NCBI RefSeq assembly: GCF_042434745.1
Contig: NZ_JBHLSS010000081.1
From: Azotobacter paspali
Lineage (GTDB): Bacteria > Pseudomonadota > Gammaproteobacteria > Pseudomonadales > Pseudomonadaceae
Strand: one strand, 5' to 3'
Length of the DNA stretch: 64,000 bases
The notes under the pieces were generated by a model. That model had not been told where the DNA came from. It searched no databases and was given only the letters and a program-made list of their open reading frames with translations. The translations under genes and the position numbers were made by a program. Positions 58,955 through 64,000 of this stretch are shown piece by piece; position 1 is the first letter of the stretch; each line of letters starts with the position of its first letter.

Positions 58955-60036
58955 AGATCCTCCTGCTCACCCGCTATCCGCGCACGGGCGCCAGCAGCCG
59001 GCTGCGCACCCTGCAGTATCTGCCCCACCTGCGCGCCGCCGGCCACGAGGTCCGGGTGCAGAGCCTGTTCGACGAAGCCTGGCTGGAAGGCCTCTACCGG
59101 CACGGCCGGCGCCCGCCGGGACGGACCGCCGCGCTCTATCTGCGCCGCCTGGCAGCACTCGCCAGGGCCGCCGACCACGACCTGCTATGGATCGAGAAGG
59201 AACTCTTCCCCTACCTGCCCGCCTGGGTCGAAGGCCAGTTGGGCACGCCCTGGATCGTCGACTACGACGATGCGGTGTTCCACAACTACGACTTGGCGCG
59301 CAGCCCCCTGGTGCGCCGGCTGCTGGGCAACAAGATCGACGCCGTCATGCGCGGCGCCAGCGGCGTGATCGCCGGCAACCGCTATCTGGCCGAGCGCGCC
59401 CGCGCCGCCGGCGCGGCCCGGGTGACGCTCATTCCCACCGTGGTCGACCTCGGCCGCTACCGGCCGCGCATAACGGCGCCGGCCGCGCACCCGGTGATCG
59501 GCTGGATCGGCTCGCCCTCCACCCAGAAGTACCTGCTCGACATCCGCGTGCCCCTACAGCAGGCCTGCCACAGCCATGGCGCACGCCTGCTGCTGGTGGG
59601 CGCGACGCCGGAAATCCGCGCCGGCCTGTCCGGCATCGAGGTACAGCTCGAACCCTGGAGCGAGGAGCGCGAGGCGGCGCTGATCCGGCGCATGGACATC
59701 GGCATCATGCCGCTGCCCGACGGCCCCTGGGAACGCGGCAAATGCGGCTACAAGCTGATCCAGTACATGGCCTGCGGCGTACCGCTGGTGGCTTCGCCGA
59801 CCGGCGCCAACCGGGAGATCGTGGAGCACAGCGGGGCGGGCCTGCTGGCCGACTCCGCCGACGCCTGGCACGACGCTCTGTCCTGCCTGCTCAGTTCGGC
59901 CTCCGAACGGGAACGGCTGGGCCGGGCCGGACGCCAGGCCGTGGAGAGCCGCTACTCACTGCAGCGCCAATTCCCGGTGCTGCTAGAAGCCCTGGGCGCG
60001 ACGCTGCCGAGCGCCGGCAAAGCCCTGGTCAATTGA
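58951..60036 (+). CDS. Glycosyltransferase, GT4-like
   Basis: 361 residues from the ATG that overlaps the previous stop (ATGA). It starts KILLLTRYPRTGASSRLRTLQYLPHLRAAGHEV; YDDAVFHNYDLARSPLVRRLLG and IGWIGSPSTQKYL are typical of a GT4 subgroup found in exopolysaccharide clusters. The C-terminal loop KCGYKLIQYMACGVPLVASPTGANREIV holds the expected nucleotide-sugar contacts. Donor unknown. Confidence 0.87.
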   Translation: MKILLLTRYPRTGASSRLRTLQYLPHLRAAGHEVRVQSLFDEAWLEGLYRHGRRPPGRTAALYLRRLAALARAADHDLLWIEKELFPYLPAWVEGQLGTPWIVDYDDAVFHNYDLARSPLVRRLLGNKIDAVMRGASGVIAGNRYLAERARAAGAARVTLIPTVVDLGRYRPRITAPAAHPVIGWIGSPSTQKYLLDIRVPLQQACHSHGARLLLVGATPEIRAGLSGIEVQLEPWSEEREAALIRRMDIGIMPLPDGPWERGKCGYKLIQYMACGVPLVASPTGANREIVEHSGAGLLADSADAWHDALSCLLSSASERERLGRAGRQAVESRYSLQRQFPVLLEALGATLPSAGKALVN

Positions 60037-60049
60037 CGGGAGACGCCCC

Positions 60050-61276
60050 ATGCCCCTGGTTTCCTCCGCCTGGCAATTGGTCGACGCCATCCTGGTGTTT
60101 CTCGCCGGCGCGCTCCTGGTCACCTGGGCCGGCCGCCACTTCCGCACCGGCAGCGGCCGCGGCCTGGCGCTCTACGCCTGGCACACCCTGTTCTGCCTGG
60201 TCTATGCCTGGTACACCCTGACCTACGGCGGCGACGCCATCGGTTACTACCGCATGGCGGTGAACCACGCCGAAAGCGAGTTCCAGGTCGGCACCTACGG
60301 CATCGTCTACCTGACCCGCCTGCTGATCGAGTACCTGGGACTGTCCCTGCTCGGCACCTTCCTGGTCTACAACCTGTTCGGCAGTCTTGGCCTGCTGGCC
60401 TTCGACGCCAGCCTGCGCGTCGTCACCCTCGGCAAGAGGCGCGTCTACCGCAGCCTGGCCACCCTCATCGTGTTCCTGCCTTCGGTGAGTTTCTGGACCT
60501 CGGGCATCGGCAAGGACGCTCCGTCCTTCCTGGCCACCGGCCTCACCCTGTGGGCGGCGCTGGACCTGCAGCGGCGCACCCCACTGGTCGGGATCGCCGT
60601 CGCCATCCTGTTGCTGGTCCGCCCACACATGGCCGGCATGCTGGTCATGGGCCTGAGCCTGGCCCTGCTGCTGCACCCTGGCACCTCCCTGGCCAGGCGG
60701 GTGCTGCTGGGCAGCGTCGCCATCGCCATGGCCGCCGCCCTGGTGCCCTTCGGGCTGGAGTACGCCGGGGTGAAGGGCACCGATACCGATGCCCTGATGA
60801 ACTACGTGGAAGGCCGCCAGGAGCACAACATGAAGGGCAGCGGCGCGGTGGACATTTCCACCATGAGCCTGCCGATGCAACTGTTCACCTACCTGTTTCG
60901 CCCGCTGCCGTTCGAGGCGTTCAGCATCTTCGCCATGGCCGCCGCCCTCGACAACCTGATCCTGCTCTACCTGTTCGTCATGGGCGGACACGCCATGCTG
61001 CGCCGCCCGCCCGGCCGGCGCTACGCGGAGAACCGCCTGTTCCTCTGGAGCTACGCTCTAGTCGCCTGGCCGATGCTGGCCATGACCACGGCCAACCTGG
61101 GGATCGCCTTGCGCCAGAAATGGATGTTCACCCCCATGCTGATCCTCCTGTTCCTCTCGGCGCTCGGCACGCTGCGCCGGCAGGTACGCCCGGCCAGCCC
61201 GTCGCCGCCGGCGACGCCGGTCATGCAGATCCAACAGCGCTACGGCATCCATCCCGGACAGAGGCGCGAACCATGA
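60050..61276 (+). CDS. wzy: Wzy-like polysaccharide polymerase (polytopic membrane protein)
   Basis: 408 residues with about nine to eleven hydrophobic segments and no other domain. The region LTYGGDAIGYYRMA and an extended periplasmic-looking loop (KGTDTDALMNYVEGRQEHNMKGSGAVDISTM near residues 243-273) fit Wzy/EpsG-type polymerases, which are poorly conserved. Being the only multi-helix protein in the operon besides the flippase, it is the best candidate for joining repeat units on the periplasmic face. It could instead be an O-antigen ligase-like or GT-C enzyme. It overlaps the next gene by four bases. Confidence 0.65.
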   Translation: MPLVSSAWQLVDAILVFLAGALLVTWAGRHFRTGSGRGLALYAWHTLFCLVYAWYTLTYGGDAIGYYRMAVNHAESEFQVGTYGIVYLTRLLIEYLGLSLLGTFLVYNLFGSLGLLAFDASLRVVTLGKRRVYRSLATLIVFLPSVSFWTSGIGKDAPSFLATGLTLWAALDLQRRTPLVGIAVAILLLVRPHMAGMLVMGLSLALLLHPGTSLARRVLLGSVAIAMAAALVPFGLEYAGVKGTDTDALMNYVEGRQEHNMKGSGAVDISTMSLPMQLFTYLFRPLPFEAFSIFAMAAALDNLILLYLFVMGGHAMLRRPPGRRYAENRLFLWSYALVAWPMLAMTTANLGIALRQKWMFTPMLILLFLSALGTLRRQVRPASPSPPATPVMQIQQRYGIHPGQRREP

Positions 61277-62397
61277 TCTTCCTGCTCGTCGCCGGCTTCC
61301 CCGACTCGCTCCTGTCGTTTCGCGGCCCGCTGCTCGAAGCCCTGCTCGCCCACGGCCTGGAGGTGCACGTGGCGGCGCCGCAGTTGGCGCCCGGCTGCCC
61401 CCTGCGCCAGCGCCTGGAGGCGCGCGGCCTGCGGGTGCACGACATTCCCCTGCGGCGCACCGGCATGAATCCGCTGCAGGACTGCGCCACCCTGCTGCAC
61501 CTGTGGCGGCTGAAGCGGCGCATCCGCCCGACTCATGTTCTCGGCTACACCGCCAAGCCGGTGATCTACGGTTCGCTGGCCGCCGCCTGGGCCGGGGTGC
61601 CGCGACGCTTCGCGCTGATCACCGGGCTGGGCTACGCCTTCCTCGGCGAGGCGGGGGACGGCGGCGCCCGCGGCCTACTGCACGCCCTGCTGCCGCGCCT
61701 CTACGCACTGGCGCTGCGGCGAACCCACAAGGTGTTCTTCCAGAACCCGGACGACCAGGCCCTGTTCCGCGGCCAGGGCATCCTTGGTCCGGCGACACCT
61801 TCCTGCGTCATCAACGGCTCCGGCGTGGACCTGCTCGAATACCCCGTCGCGCCCGTGCCGGCGCGACCGCACTTTTTGCTGATCGCCCGGCTGCTGGGCG
61901 ACAAGGGCGTGCGCGAATACGCCGCGGCGGCGCGCCAGGTGAAGAACCGCTGCCCGGCGGCGCTGTTCAGCCTAGTCGGCTGGATCGACGATAACCCCGA
62001 CGCCATCGGCCAGGCGGAACTGGACGGCTGGCTGGCCGACGGCACGCTGCACTATCTCGGCCGCCTAGACGACGTGCGCCCGGCGATCGCCGCCTGCAGC
62101 GTGTACGTCTTGCCCTCCTACCGCGAGGGCACGCCGCGCACAGTGCTGGAGGCCATGGCCATGGGCCGCGCGGTGATCACCACCGACGCCCCCGGCTGCC
62201 GCGAGACGGTGGTGGACGGCGACAACGGCTTTCGCGTGCCGGTGAAGGCGGTGGACGAGTTGGTCTGGGCCATGCAGCGCTTCGTCGAGGAACCGGCGCT
62301 GGCCGTGCGCATGGGCGCCCGCTCGCGGCAACTGGCCGAGGAGAAATATGATGTGCAGCGGATCAACGCCCGCCTGCTGCAGGAGATGGGTCTCTGA
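61273..62397 (+). CDS. Glycosyltransferase family 4, PglA-like
   Basis: 374 residues. It starts IFLLVAGFPDSLLSFRGPLLEALLAHG, with VLGYTAKPVIYGSLAAAWAGVPRRFALITGLGYAF characteristic of the PglA/WbnK-type group that adds the second sugar to the lipid carrier. The EX7E region is YREGTPRTVLEAMAMGRAVITTDAPGCRE. Its stop overlaps the ATG of the initiating transferase by one base (TGATG), and such pairs usually act in sequence. The acceptor would be the undecaprenyl-linked first sugar. Confidence 0.9.
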   Translation: MIFLLVAGFPDSLLSFRGPLLEALLAHGLEVHVAAPQLAPGCPLRQRLEARGLRVHDIPLRRTGMNPLQDCATLLHLWRLKRRIRPTHVLGYTAKPVIYGSLAAAWAGVPRRFALITGLGYAFLGEAGDGGARGLLHALLPRLYALALRRTHKVFFQNPDDQALFRGQGILGPATPSCVINGSGVDLLEYPVAPVPARPHFLLIARLLGDKGVREYAAAARQVKNRCPAALFSLVGWIDDNPDAIGQAELDGWLADGTLHYLGRLDDVRPAIAACSVYVLPSYREGTPRTVLEAMAMGRAVITTDAPGCRETVVDGDNGFRVPVKAVDELVWAMQRFVEEPALAVRMGARSRQLAEEKYDVQRINARLLQEMGL

Positions 62398-62993
62398 TGC
62401 TCAAACGCTCCTTCGATCTTTTCGTCGCCGCCGTCGCCCTGCTGCTGCTCGCCCCGCTGCTGTTGGCGCTGGCCTGGCTGGTGCACCGGCGGATCGGCAC
62501 GCCGGTGCTGTTCCGCCAAATGCGCCCCGGCCTGCACGGTCGGCCGTTCGAACTGCTTAAGTTCCGCAGCATGCGCGAGGCGCTGGACGAACGGGGCGCG
62601 CCGCTGCCCGATGCCGAACGCCTGACGCCGTTCGGCCGCTTCCTGCGCGCCAGCAGCCTGGACGAGTTGCCGGAGCTGTGGAACGTCCTCAAGGGCGACA
62701 TGAGCCTGGTCGGCCCGCGCCCGTTGCTGATGGATTACCTACCGCTCTACAGCCCGGAACAGGCCCACCGCCACGCGGTCCGCCCCGGCATCACCGGCTG
62801 GGCCCAGGTCAACGGCCGCAATGCTCTAAGTTGGGAAGAGAAATTCCGCCTGGATGTCTGGTACGTGGAACACCGCACGTTTCGCCTCGACCTGCGCATT
62901 CTCCTGCTGACCCTGAAGCGGGTGCTGGCGCGCGAGGGCATCAGTGCCGAGGGTGAGGCGACCATGGCCCGTTTCACCGGGAACGAACCATGA
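62397..62993 (+). CDS. Initiating phosphoglycosyltransferase, PglC-like
   Basis: 198 residues, the short monotopic PGT form (PglC/WeeH/WcaJ catalytic domain without the extra helices of WbaP). The reentrant N-terminal hydrophobic segment is FDLFVAAVALLLLAPLLLALAWL, followed by GTPVLFRQMRPGLHGRPFELLKFRSM, the catalytic SSLDELPELWNVLKGDMSLVGPRPLL with the Asp-Glu pair near residues 87-88, and PGITGWAQVNGRNALSWEEKF. It transfers a phosphosugar (often diNAcBac or another HexNAc) to undecaprenyl phosphate and starts each repeat unit. It overlaps the next gene by four bases. Confidence 0.93.
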   Translation: MLKRSFDLFVAAVALLLLAPLLLALAWLVHRRIGTPVLFRQMRPGLHGRPFELLKFRSMREALDERGAPLPDAERLTPFGRFLRASSLDELPELWNVLKGDMSLVGPRPLLMDYLPLYSPEQAHRHAVRPGITGWAQVNGRNALSWEEKFRLDVWYVEHRTFRLDLRILLLTLKRVLAREGISAEGEATMARFTGNEP

Positions 62994-63619
62994 GAAGACT
63001 GGCCATCCTCGGTGCCAGCGGTCACGGCAAGGTGGTGGCGGATACCGCCGAACGCTGCGGTTGGCGCTCGCTGGTGTTCTTCGACGATGCCTGGCCCAAG
63101 CGCCAGCACAACGGTCCCTGGGTGGTGATCGGCAATAGCGCGATGCTGTTCGACGCCCTCTCCGGTTTCGACGGGGTGCTGGTGGCGATCGGCGACAACC
63201 GCATCCGCCAGGACCGGCTGCGCCGCCTGCGCGACGCCGGGGCACCGCTGGCGACCCTGGTCCATCCGGCGGCCACGGTCAGCACCTATGCCCGGCTGGG
63301 CGAAGGCTCGGTGGTGTTCGCCGGCGCGGTGCTGAACATCGACGCCCGGATCGGTCCGGGCACCATTCTCAACACCGGCTGCAGCGTCGATCACGATTGC
63401 CGGCTGGGCGAGGCGGTCCACGTCAGCCCCGGCGCACATCTGGCCGGTGGCGTGCAGATCGGCGATCTGAGCTGGATCGGCATCGGCGCCAGCGTGCGCC
63501 AGTCGCTGCGCCTCGGCCGGCGGGTGATGGTCGGCGCCGGAGCGGCGGTGGTGGGCGACGTGCCGGACGGCACCACGGTGATCGGCGTGCCGGCTCGGCC
63601 GATCTGTCTGAACCGCTGA
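62990..63619 (+). CDS. Sugar O-/N-acetyltransferase, PglD/NeuD-like
   Basis: 209 residues. An N-terminal small Rossmann-like domain (RRLAILGASGHGKVVADTAERCGW) precedes a left-handed beta-helix of hexapeptide repeats (VSTYARLGEGSVVFAGAVLN, then SVDHDCRLGEAVHVSPGAHLAGGVQIGD). The His in SVDHDC is the expected catalytic base. In Campylobacter, PglD acetylates the C4 amine of UDP-4-amino sugar during bacillosamine synthesis. It is the last gene of the operon in the window; no aminotransferase is adjacent. Confidence 0.9.
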   Translation: MRRLAILGASGHGKVVADTAERCGWRSLVFFDDAWPKRQHNGPWVVIGNSAMLFDALSGFDGVLVAIGDNRIRQDRLRRLRDAGAPLATLVHPAATVSTYARLGEGSVVFAGAVLNIDARIGPGTILNTGCSVDHDCRLGEAVHVSPGAHLAGGVQIGDLSWIGIGASVRQSLRLGRRVMVGAGAAVVGDVPDGTTVIGVPARPICLNR

Positions 63620-64000
63620 GGGCGACGGAGTCGAAGCATTGCGTGAGGCTGCGAGGGGTGAAGCTGGACTGGAAAGGTTATGTGTCGGGGCGTTCCGGCC
63701 TGGTCTTCAGATTCAGTGCATAAGCTACTTACCGAGGGGCCGGACAGTCCCTGTTTCGGCGCCCGGCCGAGTCACTTTCTCTTGGCGCGCGCAAAGAGAA
63801 AGTAACCAAAGAGAAAGCGCGCCCGGTCATTCGGCCCCGGCTACGCCGGGCTTCCCTCGCTCCGGCGCCGCTCCGAGGGTCGTCGCACAAGGGGCATCTA
63901 TGCCCCTCGTACGACTCTCGCCGCCTCCCTGCGGCTCGCCCCTCTACGCGACGCCTGCGCTCGGCCTTCTGAACGGGAGTCGGGCTCCGGGTTGCCTGAA
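63620..64000. repeat. Gene-free tail with dispersed-repeat-like palindromes
   Basis: No coding sequence is supported. From 63666 to 63720 the DNA matches the MITE-like element at 48038-48092 (46/55). At 63774-63803 ACTTTCTCTT and AAGAGAAAGT form a 10-bp hairpin around a GC-rich loop, followed by AACCAAAGAGAAAGC, a pattern I recall as a common repeat in Azotobacter and pseudomonad genomes. AGGGGCAT-CT-ATGCCCCT at 63890-63907 is a perfect palindrome. Some of this may also terminate the polysaccharide operon. Confidence 0.55.

Noticed and set aside
63774..63960. Possible tRNA or structured RNA because of many palindromes
   Set aside because: No cloverleaf or CCA end could be drawn; the hairpins fit a dispersed repeat instead.

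Overview
The window is about 64 kb of GC-rich chromosome from a gammaproteobacterium of the Pseudomonadaceae, closest in feel to Pseudomonas or Azotobacter. The evidence is gene order and protein sequence: ldcA - dnaQ - rnhA - methyltransferase - gloB - mltD - five-gene YejABEF/Npp transporter - fabI matches the P. aeruginosa PA1818-PA1806 order as I remember it, and gltA divergent from sdhCDAB-sucAB-lpdG-sucCD is the usual pseudomonad TCA locus. No tRNA, rRNA, CRISPR array or complete insertion sequence was seen.

Region by region. (1) 1-4464, minus strand: the first 1488 codons of a very large lipid/polyketide synthase with two tandem nitronate-monooxygenase-like flavin barrels, then ketosynthase and acyltransferase; it runs off the left edge. 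It is preceded by an AT-rich stretch of about 1 kb with no convincing gene. (2) 5705-9982, minus: lysine decarboxylase, DNA polymerase III epsilon, RNase HI and a SAM methyltransferase. (3) 10161-20743, plus: glyoxalase II, a membrane-bound lytic transglycosylase, a peptide/nucleoside-peptide ABC importer with two binding proteins, and enoyl-ACP reductase, closed by a long hairpin. (4) 20870-23920: purine permease, an EamA transporter and a DUF599 membrane protein. (5) 23977-37055: the TCA block, driven outward in both directions from a 374-bp intergenic region with recognisable sigma70 promoters. (6) 37123-42102: small housekeeping genes, pdxB, a MITE-like repeat and a MATE exporter.

(7) 42352-63619 is the most interesting part: a single-direction locus of 18 genes for an acidic surface polysaccharide. 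It has a promoter-like sequence, a leader of about 490 nt containing an 11/11 match to the core of the ops/JUMPstart antitermination element, then Wzb and Wzc regulators, two different UDP-sugar dehydrogenases (TviB/WbpO type and Ugd), a C4-epimerase, a PglK-like ABC flippase in place of a classical Wzx, seven glycosyltransferases, a Wzy-like polymerase, a PglC-like initiating phosphosugar transferase, a PglD-like acetyltransferase, a TupA-like ATP-grasp ligase and an unusual fusion of a PRPP-binding phosphoribosyltransferase with a HAD phosphatase. The fusion suggests, but does not prove, PRPP-dependent ribofuranosylation of the glycan. The aminotransferase and dehydratase expected for a bacillosamine-type sugar, and an outer-membrane Wza, are not in the window.

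(8) Repeats: a 181-bp element with 38-bp imperfect terminal inverted repeats lies inside the polysaccharide operon (48018-48198), a related sequence lies just after the last gene (from 63666), and a different 215-bp inverted-repeat element precedes the MATE gene. The last 380 bases hold dispersed-repeat-like palindromes and no gene.
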